Below are positions 44,157 through 56,360 of a DNA stretch of 64,000 nucleotides, piece by piece. Numbering within the stretch: position 1 is the first letter of the stretch; every line of letters starts with the position of its first letter. This stretch comes from Heterobasidion occidentale. Lineage: Eukaryota; Basidiomycota; Agaricomycetes; Russulales; Bondarzewiaceae. Below the pieces are notes generated by a model, which was given only the letters and a program-made list of their open reading frames with translations, searched no databases and was not told the origin of the DNA. A program made the translations under genes and the position numbers. The stretch covers positions 186,001 to 250,000 of the forward strand of contig JBCAQO010000005.1 in the NCBI GenBank assembly GCA_039111635.1. Direction: 5' to 3'.

Positions 44157-45690
44157 AGCTGAAGACTTTGATTATGACTTGACAGCAGTTGAAAAAAAAC
44201 ACGAAGCGGAGACAGTTCGTGGTCCAGATACCTCTATCACGAGTAGTAATATAGTGGTAATGTTCGGAAGGCAGGTTTCCTGTCCGACGGGTGACCACAG
44301 TTGCTTGACCGTCGCATCTTCCCAAAACTCGAATTTTTTCGATGTGCCGCGCGGACTTCAAATTTAGACTTCTGCTAATCCCTTCCTCCTGTCCTGACGA
44401 GTAGGCCGCTTGCTCTCCTCGCACGACAGCGCCTCTTGCAAGACTGTAACAACAGATTTACCAATACTAAAAACTTCCCTCTTGCCATCCGAGGGCCCGT
44501 TCATGATCAGAGTCCGAGGGTGAATCTACAAACGTCGAATCTTCTCTTCGCCTTCCTTCAACTTGCTATTCAAGTTCACTAGTAACATGAAGGTCTCTCC
44601 GTGAGGTTCGCGTTCACTAGGGAATCCTGTGCCGCGGTTCGTCTTGAAAATTAAATATGGTCCGAGAACGCCCTGGCGTCCATTCTGACGCCCCAAAGGA
44701 ACACGTAGGCGAGGTGTTCGGCCCACTGACACCACCCGACCTGGAAACGAGCTGGGCGAGTGTCTGGTATGAGGCTTGTCCTATGGGGATGCGTGTGTGC
44801 GACATCGATGAGAATGATGGCCAGCATTGACTGGAAATGGGCTGGCTGACTGCCTGATTTTTGAGAATATATTTTCGATCATGCATTGGAAGAGGATTCC
44901 ATCGGTCGGGTTTGGAGAGATGGTATGATGAGTATTCAACTTCCATCCTTCGCAACTATTCAGGGGGTGAGGAATTTTTCGTTGCGCTCACGTAGCAGCG
45001 TTATAACTGACGCTTCGCGACCGTTCAGCCCGACTTGGACCTCGCAAAAGCAGTTCAGGTGCGATGAAGGCAGGACAACATCTGCTCCATTTTTTTGGTT
45101 TGCCTGGATTGTGTTATCAACGGCCAACTTGGGATTGCATCCTGGGGTCATCCATAGTCAGCTCGAGTCCCGCTGTTGCCCCTCGCCATGTGAGATATTG
45201 CATGCAGCATGATACTTGACATACCTGATTGTGACTGGCCTGGCTCTGGCAAGATCGAAGGGAATAATGGCGCTACAAGCACTGAGGCTGACGCATTGTG
45301 CACCATGCCATTTTCCGGCCTCACGATCGTGCATTGGATGGCCACTGAATAAATTGTAAAAGATGCGGGACCACCGACCGTCCATATCCTCATGGATCTG
45401 TAGACGGTCAGTTGCGCGATATGCTTCTTGATTTCAGTTTTCTGGGGTAGCCCCGAGATGTATGGCTGATGCACGCATGGCTCTGCTGCTTGGAGGAAAC
45501 AGAAAGTCTTGTGGGTGAAGCTAAGAGAGGGAAGCGGACGGCAGTGCTAGCGGTGCTCACATGACCCATTACATAATGGGATGTGCGGAAGGGGAGCGGC
45601 GTGCCACTGTTGGAAGCATCGTCCGGGTCTCGAGACTCTCTCCTCCTCTCCTCTCCTCTCAACACACATTTCCTCTCATCCGTCCCCAGG
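44157..45690. other. Intergenic region before the nucleoporin gene
   Basis: Holds minus-strand frames (44,526-44,735; 44,617-44,955; 45,148-45,474) that could be exons of an unrecognised gene; two share an MHDR motif, but I could not join them. The last ~150 bp, with CT-rich CTCTCCTCTCCTCTCC at 45,640, is the likely promoter or 5' UTR of the nucleoporin gene. Confidence 0.35.
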
Positions 45691-48600
45691 ATGATGACAA
45701 GAAAGAGAAAAAGCAAGGCGGCTGCCTCTGCCGCACCCGTCGAGCCCGTCGAACCCGAGGTCGCGCCCAGCGAATCCATCACCGACGCCGCAAAGTCCAA
45801 CCTCTCGCTCTCGATCCCCGAAGACGTCGACTTTGACCTGCTCTCCAACCTGCTCCCCGACGTCGCCCTCGCCTCGCCCAGCTCGGACGAGATCATCTCG
45901 CTCTATCGTCTCGTCGTCGTCCAGGCTACGGACATCGACGCCACTCAGCGCGACTTGGAGGAGGCGCGCTCCGAGCTGCAGAAGAAGGACGTCGAGCTCG
46001 ACCAGGTCCTGCAGGACAAGGAGTCCTCGTCAAAGGAGGTCGAGTCCGAACTAGAGACGCTCCAAAAGGAACTGAAATACCTCAAGCAGGAGCGCGACCA
46101 ACTGTGTAGGCGTTGAGGTCATTACGCGTGTTCGTGTTCGTGACATTGAATGCCCCTTTCTCTTCTCCAGTGACCTCGCAAACATCGCTCCAAGCGCAAA
46201 TCACGACGCTCTCCAGCTCTCAATCCTCGTCCTCCACTGAGGTCGAGTCATTGAAGCGCAAAGTCGAGGACACCGAACGGGAGAAGCGCGACCTCGTCGG
46301 CATCGTCAGCCGGTTGAAAGAGGATAGCAGCCAACGCGACGGTAAGTCTCACTCATCTGAGCTCTATGTGTATCCCTCGCTCACTGTAGACCCTTTTCAG
46401 AGGAAATCCACACGCTGCGCACGAACCTCAAACAGGCCCGCCACGACTACCAAGCTCTCGAGAGCGAACTTCGGGAAGTCCGCTCGACAGAAACATCCTC
46501 CAAAGTGAGCATCCATAAGTTTCTCGCGTTTTTGATTGCGCGCGCTCACCATCCTCCTTTGTATCGCGTCACCAGTTCAAGGTCGAAGCCCTCACGCAGC
46601 AGCTCCAGCTCGCCAAAGATGAGGCCGAGCGCGCGACCACGGAGCTCACGACCAAGTCCGACGACTTCGCGAAGCACCGCCAGGCGAAGCACGCCGAGCT
46701 TGCGCAACTGCAGTCCGCGCACGACGCGCTCGCGCAGACGCACGCCTCGGCCGAGGGCACGCTCAAGGCGCTCCAGTCCGCGCACGCCGCACAAGCGAAG
46801 CAGCTCGCGCAGCAGCTCGCCCGCGTGCAGGAGCTCACGGGGCGCCTCGCGGAGCAGGAGGGCGCGTTCGCGGGCGAGGCCGCGGGCCTGCGGCGCCTCG
46901 TGCAGGTCATGGAGGAGCGCGAGGCGCAGGCCAAGGCGATCGTGGAGGGCATCGAGGCGGAGTGGGCGGACGTCGGCGCGCGCGCGGAGCGGCGCGAGGC
47001 CGTGCTGCGGGAGGAGATCGCGCAGGAGCGCCGGCGCGCGGAGGAGGCGGAGGTCCGCGTCGAGGAGATGGAGCGCGTGCTGGAGAAGGTGAACCGCGGG
47101 GAGTTCCCCGTGCCGGCGGCGGGGAGCGCGACGCCCGCGACGCCTGCGCGCGGGGGAGCGGGCGCGGCTCCGGATTTGCTGACGCAGGGGATGATGGGGC
47201 TCAGCCCGACCGTCGCGATGGCGAGCCGGTCGCAGCGGTCCGGCAAGACGTTCACGGAAGTGTACGCGGAGTACGTGCGCCTCCAGGAGGAGCACGCGCA
47301 CAAGACGGCCGAGTACGACCACATGGAGCGCACCCTCGGCGCGGTGCTCGCCCAGATCGAAGAACGGGTGCGCACGCCCGCGCTCTCGCTTTTTTTACGT
47401 CGTTTCTCTGACAATCTGACGGCCTGTGAATCAGGCGCCGATTCTGGCACAGCAGCGCGAGGAGTACGAGCGCGTGCAGTCGGAGGCCGCCCAGCTCGCG
47501 TCCCAGCTCGCGGCGGCGCTGCGCGACCGCGAGGCGGCGTCCGCGAACGCGCAAGAGACGGCGCAGAAGCTCGCGCAGAGCGGGCGCGAGAACGACCTGC
47601 TGCAGAAGCAGCTGAACGACCTCGCGCGGCAGGTGCAGGCGCTCCTGAAGGAAGTCGGGCGGAAGCACGACGCGTCGCTCCCGCCGGACGACGAGCTCGA
47701 GGGGGACGACGCGGCGCGCCCCGCGGAGAACATCGAGGACGTGATCACGAACCACCTCGTGCTCTTCCGCTCAATCCCGGCGCTGCAGGCGCAGAACCAG
47801 AAGCTGCTGCGCATCGTGCGCGAGCTAGGCGCGAAGATGGAGGCGGAGGAGCGCGAGTACCGCGACGCGCTCGAGCGGGAGCAGAACGAGGCCGTGCGGG
47901 AGGCGCACGACGCGATTCGCGAGCTGCAGGGGCGGCTGGAGAGCCAGCGGAAGAGCTACGAGGTGACGGTGCAGGCGTACGTGAAGGAGCGCGACGCCCT
48001 GAAGAGCATGCTCGCGCGCACCGGAGGCGGCGCCAGTGCGGAACCGCACGTCAACGGGACTGGGAGCGGCGGCGGGAGCGGGGGCGCGAACGGGGCGGCG
48101 GAGAGCGTCGCGTCGGAATCGCGGGAGGGCGTGCCCGAGTCGGAGCTGGCGAAGGAGCTGGCGGAGATCCAGAGCCAGTTCGACACGTATAAGATGGAGA
48201 TGGGGGTCGACAGCGTGCGGGTGCGCGACGAGCTCGTGAAGCTGCAGCGTGAGAACGGGCAGCTCGGGGCGCTGCTCGCCAAGGCGAACGCGAAGATCGA
48301 GTACACGGCGGGTGCGTCGCGTCTCATCTGCGTGTGTGTTGGCTACCGTGCTCATCGTTTCTGTTCTTTTTTGGTCTTTTTGTGGGAGTTGCAGAGCGCC
48401 ACAAGATGGCCCTGGAGCAGTACGCGAACCAGGCGGAGGACTTGCGGGATATGAGCGCCCGGCTGCAGGAGCTGCGCGATAAGTACGCGAGAGCGGACAT
48501 TGAGTGCAATCGCGCGATCGCGGACGTGATCAGTGCGAACGGGAAGATCGAGCAGCTCGTGAACGAGCGCGCGAACCTGCGCGCGGAGAAGCGGATCTGG

Positions 48601-51600
48601 GAGGTGTGTGTTGCGCCATCTGCTGATTGTTCCTTTGTGTGCTTCTTGATTGGACGGACGTCGGGTGGGTATGTGCTGACTGCGTTTATGTTAATAGGGC
48701 GTGCAGAACCGCCTGCTGGAGGAGAACAAGGCGCTTTCGATCGAGCGGTCGCATCTGTCGGATCTGATGGGCAACGTGCAGAAGATGCATACGGACCTCG
48801 AGCGCTCGGGCGAGAATGATAGAAGGCGACTAGAGAGTCAGATCCAGATGCTAGAGAATCAGACGTGAGCGCTGTTGTTTTCTTCAACCGCGCCGACTAC
48901 CATCTGAATTCGTTGTTGCAGCCAGGATCTTAGAAGCCAGCTTAGCCAGGAACGAGATACCATTAGGCACCTGACGCTGAAGAAGGAGATCGAGGTCAAG
49001 GAGCTGCAGGCGCGCGTCGACAAGCAGGTGCGTGTTGCTATTATCGCTCAGTTCCCGGCTTCCATCTCACCGGCGCGCTCCGAATTGTAGGCGCAGGACC
49101 TATCGTATACCCGCGAGTCGCTGATCAGTGCTCAAATGAGCAAGACGCATCTCGAAGAACGCGTCGCGGAGCTTTCGCGCCAGCTCCAGGGCAACGAGGA
49201 GAAGCTGGCCGTCTACGAGCGACGTGGGTCCACTAGCGCCCTGGCGAACGGCGACGCGCAGCCAGGGGTCTCTGGCGCCGATCATCTGAGCAAGGAGCAG
49301 CAACTCGAGGCTGAGGTGGCGGAACTTCGGTGTGTTTTGTGTCCATTCGTATTCAGTGCGGGGCTCATGGTGCTAACCGACTCATGAACGCAGCGCTGCG
49401 TTGAAAGTTGCCGAGCTCGACCTGGCGAATGCGCGGGGCCATGTGCAGCAGTTCCAAGAGATCAGCCAGGCGAACGAGGCGGCGCTAGCGAGCTTGAATG
49501 CCACATACGATGACTACAAGTCGTCCACGGAGTCGCAGCTCGCGAAGCACGAGGTACGTTGCGTTGGATGCTGGTCATTCGCGGCGATGGCTGACTTGGG
49601 GTGCAGTCCGACTACAGCGCTCTGTCGGAGAACCTGCGCGTCGTCCAGGAGGAGCTGACGGCGTCTCGGGAGGCGATGGCTGAGACGAAACGCACGTTTG
49701 ACGAGGAGCGGGAGTCGTGGGCGAACGATAAGCGGACGCTTGAGGATACCCTCGTCGAATTGACCACGTCGGAGAAGCATATCGCGGAGGACCGGACGTC
49801 GCACAATGCGGAGATTCGGCAGCAGGAGGAGCGTGCCAAGGTACGTGCAGGAGGTTCAGGATCTCGTTTGGTAGGACTCATCTTCTGACGACGTGCATTG
49901 AAAAGTCTGCGGAGGCCAAGTACAAGAACGAAGTCATCGCCCACGGCGAGTCGCTTCGGGACCTCGAAGGCTTGAAGGAGCAGTTGTCGAAGCTGCAGGT
50001 CGAGGCGAGGACGCACCTGGCCGCCGCGGAGACTGCCCAGGCCAAGTTGGTGTCGTCTGAGTCTAGCTGGGGCCAGCAGAGAGAGGCCCTCGACAAGGAG
50101 ATCGCTGATTTGACTGCTAGGCAAGTCATCTCTGTTGGTGCGGCGCGCGACGGCGTACTAAATTTCTGAGTCTAGGTCGAAGGAGTTGACGGAGCAGAAC
50201 AAGGTGCTCCATCAACACTTGGACTCCGTCAGTTCGCAGGCTGCCCGTATCCGTCAAGCTGCCGATGCAAGCTCTGCGCCGTCTGGGGAGACCGAGCCCG
50301 CCGGCGACGTGGATGAGAAGCTTTCCGATTTGCGCCGGGTGATCGCGTACTTGCGGAGGGAGAAGGAAATCGTCGACATGCAGCTCGAGCTGAGCAAGCA
50401 GGAGAATGCTCGCTTGAAGCTCCAGGTAACCCGCCTCAGCCAGGACCTCGAAGACACCAGGGCCACGCTTTCCGAGGTGGGCACATTTTCATGCGATCAA
50501 ATTCACGCCGTCCGATTATCTGATCTTGCCCCGTTCAGGAACGTGAACGTGCCGTCGCCGCGGTCGCGACCGACGCACAGCACGCGGAGCTTGTGGAGAA
50601 GATCAATCAACTGACCATCCTCCGGGAGAGCAACGCGACGCTGCGCGCGGATGCCGAATCTCAGGGGAAGCGCGCCCGGGCGCTGGACGCCAAGCTCACG
50701 ACCTTGTCTGCCGAGATCGAGCCGTTGCGGGAGCAGGTTCGCGTGGCGCAGGCGGAGCTGGAGGGACGCCAGGGCCACATTGCGCGCCTGGAGGAAGAGA
50801 ACAAAATGTGGCAGCAGCGCAGCACGCAGCTGCTTAGCAAGGTGAGCGGACCAGCGACGTGTATATGCACGTCTCCTCATACGTACCTGTTCTAGTACGA
50901 CCGCATTGATCCTGCAGAGGTGCAGGCACTGAAGGACGAGATCGAGCGTCTCAAATCCGAGAAGGCCGAATTCGATGCTGCGTTGTCTACTCGAGACCAG
51001 CAGCTGCAAGAGCGTCAAACATATGTTAGTTTTTGGCATTCTGACAAGAGAACACAACACTGAAGAGAATCTTTGTATAGGTTGAAGGTCTCGAGAAGAA
51101 CATCCGAGACCACAGGGATCTTAAGACTCGAACGGAGGCCATGTTCCGGCAGAAACTGGGCCAAGTCAACGGGGACAAGGCTCGGTTGACCACGGAGAAC
51201 ACTCAGCTGAACAAGGACCTCCAGGCCGTACAAACTCAACTGAAAGCTCTCACTGCCGAGCGCGACGCGGTCAAGGCCGCGCCGGCCACCGACTCTTCTC
51301 AGCATATCGCACAGGAGCTGGAGAAGGTCCGGAAGGAGAAGGTGGCGCTCGAACAGGCTCTGCAGCAAGAGAAGGCCCAGAAGGCGGAGTCATCCAGTGG
51401 TGCGGCAGATCAAGCTGCACTCGTCGTAAGTTCGCTGCCATATCTAGGACAGAGGCATGGCTGAGCATCCCCGTAGGCATCCCTCACCCAGGAGCGGGAT
51501 CGTTTACTTGCCGAGAAGGCGACTTGGGCGACAGCCACCTCAGCGGCATCGGGTGGAACATCATCTGAGGAGTGGGCGGCCGAAAAGGCTGAGCTCGTCA

Positions 51601-52692
51601 AAACCCGTGACGAAGCTTCTACACAGGCGAAGGTACGAATGCGGTTACATTCTCGGAATACATCCAACTCATGTACGCTTAAAAGGCCGTTCAAACCGAG
51701 CTCGAGAAGCTCAAGGAGGAAGCGCGCAACCTGAGCTTAGCCAATGTCAGTTTAATGACCCAATGTTTCGATTTTCTTACTGACGCGGGAGACAACAGAA
51801 AAAATTCCAGCAGAGGCTCCAGGAGAACCAAGCAGCCCGTCAACGAGCTACCGCCGAGCACGAGGCCGCGATCAAGGCCGCAGTCGACAAGGCCACCAGC
51901 GAATTGCAAGCCGCAGCCTCATCGTCCTCATCGTCTGATGAGCTTGTCAAAAAGCATACGGAGGAGCTCCAGGCACTAGAGCAACGCCTCCGCACGAAGC
52001 ACCAGGAGGACTTGAAGGCCGCCGTCGATGCTGCGGTTGCTAAAACCAAAGAGCGATCTTCGACAACGCCAGCCACCGGAAAAAAAGCCGGAGAGGTCAA
52101 TGCGAAGCACGAGGAGGAAATTGCGAAGGCCATGGAGGCTGGGAGGCTGGAAGGGCAGTTGAAGATGAAGATGAAAGACAGTCAGCTGGTGCGATCGCAG
52201 TCGCGTGTCAAGGCGCTAGAGGCCCAGATAGAGCAATGGAAGAAAAGCGGTCTCATCCCGGAGACAACCACAACATCTCCCGTTGCGCCGACACCCCAGG
52301 CATCTTCGTCCGCCCCTCCATCCGCCCCTGCGCCCGTAGCACCCGCACCGGCTGCCAATACGGCGGCATCAGCTGGACGAGGCGCTCCTCGAGCCAGCGC
52401 GGCTGCTGCCCTTCCCCGGAAGCCGTCACTCGCCTCCGCCGCTCCTCTAGCCTCAGGAGCGCCTGGAAGAGGTCGTGGCCAAGGCGCCGGTCGTGGACTC
52501 AATATTCGCGGGAGCGCCGCAGCAGCTTCATCCGAGGCAGGCCCCTCCAACCAAGGCGGTGTGTCTATCATGGGTGCTGCGGGGAAGCGCGCGCGAGAAG
52601 AAAACGGGCCGCCTGCGGGTGACTCGCTCGCGAAACGGCTGAAGCCTACGGACGGGAGTGCTCCCGGGACTGGCGGCAAACCAGTGACGCTG
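45691..52692 (+). CDS. MLP1: TPR/MLP1-type nuclear basket nucleoporin (3' end in gap)
   Basis: Long coiled-coil protein of the nuclear pore basket, involved in mRNA export quality control and chromatin tethering. Nineteen exons can be read in one frame: 45,691-46,105, 46,171-46,341, 46,401-46,504, 46,576-47,367, 47,435-48,311, 48,395-48,603, 48,698-48,864, 48,922-49,027, 49,091-49,329, 49,394-49,553, 49,607-49,840, 49,906-50,120, 50,176-50,476, 50,539-50,841, 50,896-51,024, 51,081-51,425, 51,477-51,632, 51,686-51,745 and 51,799-52,692. That gives 1,959 codons, close to the usual 1,800-2,300. The N-terminus is MMTRKRKSKAAASA. Nearly all of the middle is heptad-rich coiled coil, including the TPR/MLP1/2 block (LEQYANQAEDLRDMSARLQE). 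The tail is Ala/Pro-rich with GRGRGQGAGRG and a KRARE basic cluster. Intron 12 is GC-AG (GCAAGT...TCTAG). The stop codon is lost in the gap. Confidence 0.9.
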
Positions 52693-52792
52693 NNNNNNNN
52701 NNNNNNNNNNNNNNNNNNNNNNNNNNNNNNNNNNNNNNNNNNNNNNNNNNNNNNNNNNNNNNNNNNNNNNNNNNNNNNNNNNNNNNNNNNNN
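52693..52792. other. Assembly gap (100 N)
   Basis: Exactly 100 N. Left of it is the tail of the nucleoporin gene; right of it the sequence resumes in the middle of a HAD-CK1 copy. The unique and duplicated blocks are thus joined only through this gap. Confidence 0.99.
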
Positions 52793-54357
52793 GATTTTGT
52801 GTGTGAGGAGAGGCCCATGCGGAGTGTGGAATGTCGACGGTGAGCTCGGGAGGGATACGCGGTTCGAAGTACTGAGTAAATGTGACCGCATCCAGAGATG
52901 GGATCCCCACGAGGGTGTATCCCCGCTTGTGCAACATATGGATAGTGTCGATGGCATCGGACCGCAGACGTGGAGTCAATATGATATCAACAGCCTTGTC
53001 CAAAGATTCTTTGTCTGGTGAGACTCCAAGATGTAGAAACGTATCGGTCAATGCTGTGTAGACGATCGTGAGTAGGATGCGCCAGGCGCTTCCCTCAGTC
53101 GGATTGTCTCGCACTCGATGTATATCTCTATCAACTGACGTGACGTGCGTTTCTTCCAATCAAGGGGAGCCAATGATATCAAAGCGTCGCGGATGCCTCC
53201 CTCGCGGTCCTGTGTGAGGACGTGGTTAGTACGAGGTCGAGGAATAGCAGTGTAGTTCAGGACTGACAAAGATTGTCCCCAATATGTCGAGTGCGACGAC
53301 TTTGACATCAACCGCAGGCGTTGCGTGCTGAGGCTTTGGAAGGCGTTGAACGTCGGGAAAATCATCATCAGATCCCCAACCTGATCCTTCGTCTGATTCT
53401 TCGTCTTCATGCGGGTCACCATTGAAAGGAATAGGCATCGAATAGAGCCTCGTGGCGTCTTTACCTCGAACATCGACCTTGCTGGGTTCGATGAGATGAA
53501 GCAAAATGTCTTTCGTGCATGTCGCCTGAATAAGTCAGGTCCAATGAGTGTTCGACCATCGCACTGTGAGTACACATGATCGCTTACAGCACGCGCGTCT
53601 TTGAGCCATGAGATGGCTTTAGTCGTACCTGTCCAGGAGTAGTCAGATCCGAGCCTAGTGACATGATCAGGTTAATCATGGGCATTCAATGAAGCATGAG
53701 CAAAGCGACATACTGCTTGAACAACAATAGCTCGTTGTAGATCGAGGGACGAGCTAATGTCGAAGGATCCCGCCAATCCAAAAGCTCATAAAAACGGCTT
53801 CTGGGTTTCCGCAAGTACTCTGTACCCGTGGCACTTCTACCGCTCCAGGTCTGCCATCCGTCTTCAACAGGGTCATCGCCACCTGATGATCGAGGTTCCA
53901 CTTCCCTGCGATGATCGTCCTCCAAGATCGATCTACAGAATATCTTAAAATCCGCCTCGTCCAGTTGATGAGGTCCACTGAAGCGATCTCCCGAGACGTC
54001 GAGGTCGGAGACAGTATAGTTTGCAAGGAGCTTGGGAAATGTGTAAAGGTAAAATGGGCGCTCGCTGGAGCTAAGAGGGGGAGTTACGGTCAATACCCTT
54101 TCCAAGTTCTCTGCGGCAGGTGCTAGAGTAAAAAAGCAGTTCTTGGAGGCTCCGACGGGTTTCTCTGAGGACACAATGAATAACATGGACAAGTGGGCGT
54201 GTTCGGGTCGGTCGCTATACCCCATGTCATTAGCGTAAATGCGGAGCGCAAGGAACGGGTGGGTGTGGATATCTGCTGATTTTTTGGTACCATAAGGCGA
54301 TATCCAGTGAGCAGATCGCTGAGGCAGGAATCTTGCAACGACGAAAGAGTGCGCCAT
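52793..54357 (-). pseudogene. HAD-like/CK1-type kinase fusion, copy D (5' part, cut by gap)
   Basis: Counterpart of copy A. From MAHSFVVARFLPQRSAHW at 54,357 the N-terminal exon is fully open (no deletion at the GGGTGGG run), then RLGSDYSWTGTTKAISWLK, the acidic exon with VVALDILGTIF, and the HAD exon. A missing G near 53,069 shifts the frame after EAPGASYS, where copy A is intact. The kinase domain is absent: the sequence ends at the gap in the HAD part. No kinase activity can come from what is visible. Confidence 0.7.
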
Positions 54358-54462
54358 GGCCTGGATGCAGAGGAACAGGAGGTGACCTCGTTGAGTTGCG
54401 CAGGCCCCAACAGAATCTTGAGTCAGCTTAGGATTTGGAAGAACACAGGGTATGCCGATCAC

Positions 54463-55428
54463 GGGCTCATACTCGCTTGATAGTTAGTTACCAGGGTCTA
54501 TTACAAAAGCGGAGCGTAGAAGGTGAGCGGAGTTCGAAAAGTGGATTTGCCGACCTGCTGGACTCATCGTAGTTGGGCAATGAGCGCTTATGAGCGCTGA
54601 GCAAGTGCCCACTGCCTACCGCCGTCTGGAATGCGTCTCGAAGTTACCGGTAAGAATACCTATGCCACCAAGAGCATGATATCCCAAACCCGTCATCCAG
54701 AATACATTGGCTGATTCAATTTTTTTGCGATGGCCAGGCGGATAACCATATGGTACTTGGAATTCGAAGCATGCCTCGCGCATCCATCCCACCGCGCTTT
54801 GAGAAAGGTTCAGCGCTCAGCGCTTGATGGGTCTTCTTCTGAAATGGAAAAATACTTATCCCTCACTCGGCGGATGGGTATTGATGATGAAACCTCTTTC
54901 GATTTGCCAGACGTATTCAGTGCTAACAAAGTCTCTCTATAAGTCTACCCACAACAGCAAACTCGGGATGTAGGAGACTATCTGACACATATACGTGTAT
55001 TCCTGATTTTCGCTTCAGTGGGAAAATCACTGAGTACCTCTGATTCAGGGAGAAGGGTATCTGGGCAGTGCAGTCCGAAGCACCAATTCTTCGATAACCT
55101 GTCTTCTCACAGGATCCAAGCGAGGTGTCCAGAGCCTGTGCGAATTTCACTGAGATCTCCGTCCTCGATACTGACTCTGGAACTCTTTATCGGCTCATCA
55201 TCGTGTGAGTAAATCAACGTGCCAGCCGACGATACAGTCAGTGTCACTGTATCGCCTGGCTGCAGGCTGCAGAATAGAAAGTGATTCAGCGCCTGATAAT
55301 GAGGATGTAAGTCTTCTTTTTCACGCCCAAAAATCTTATTTGAACTTCAGTCAGCATATACATACCTGGACAACTGCGACACAGACACAGACACTTCTTG
55401 CATACACCCATATCTCCCATATCCCCCT
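54463..55428. other. Intergenic region, copy 2
   Basis: Duplicate of 30,802-31,764, with a TTC insertion near 54,835. Nothing further recognised. Confidence 0.4.
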
Positions 55429-56030
55429 ATGGCATCTGAACTTCATGTGGGATCAGTCGTACACTATCAGCCGATTCGCATTTCTTTTGCGCAATCTACA
55501 GGATCACGCAAGCCCGCTCCCAAGAAGCGCCCATGTGTTGTTGTTGAAGCAACGAAGACGGGAATCACAATCACGCCCCTCTGTGGGGCGCAGAAAATAT
55601 CTTCCACAGAATGGGGTAGAAGAGAGGGGTACGTTGAATGGGGGTGGCTCATTTCGTCACTGCGACCTGACCTTCCTCTTAGATGGTGCAAGAGTGGTGG
55701 CAACCTATTCAGTTTACGAACTCTGAACACCCAGTCCCTTTCGATGGCGTCGCAGTTACTCGAGATCCTCTCATTGTGACGCACGAGCCTTCCCTTCCAA
55801 AGCCGGAATTTTATGGAGGTCCCAAGCCATCGTATATCTGGGTTGGGGACAACGGAGAATAGATTCCTCCGACGAAGAAGCCCGGACATTGGGTAGAATT
55901 GATCCATACATCAGCATGTCGACAGAGGAGTCGACAAGATAAAAGAACAGTGGCAGTATTGTATGTGGATCTCTTACTGCGTCTTTTATTCAATGTTTGA
56001 TTTTGCTGCGTAGGGATATTCATCTGCCTG
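55429..56030 (+). pseudogene. Small basic protein, copy 3, broken
   Basis: Duplicate of 31,765-32,375. One G is missing before the donor of intron 1 (AGAGAGGGGTACG), so exon 1 would run out of frame into exon 2. The TAG after VGDNGE is shared with copy 2. Further small indels lie near 55,873 (CCGACGAAGAAG) and 55,931 (GAGTCGACAAG). It is the most damaged of the three and very unlikely to give a full product. Confidence 0.5.
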
Positions 56031-56360
56031 TATCGTGATTGCTGAATACCTTGTATGGCCCATTGACAATGCTTCCTCGAGCATTATTTTGACGTATTTT
56101 ATGTCAAGGGCGTATTTGTGTCACTTTTCTGCCGTCCATATGCACGTGTTTGACTCACATTATGGTATCCATCACATCATGTAACATTCCTGTGGCGATA
56201 GCACCTCCCAGAGGGGGAGTTTTGACGGGAGGGGGACCGAACCCGTTTCCTTGGCATTATCCAAGGTTTATATCCAACACTCTTGCATTCAATTGCCGAG
56301 GAGGCGCTGTTGCTACGATTCCCATTTCGTTCTGTCATTTGTACAAATATATACATCAGT

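Noticed and set aside
44526..45474. A gene on the minus strand upstream of the nucleoporin
   Set aside because: Several frames with a few plausible segments, but I could not join them through splice sites or assign a family.
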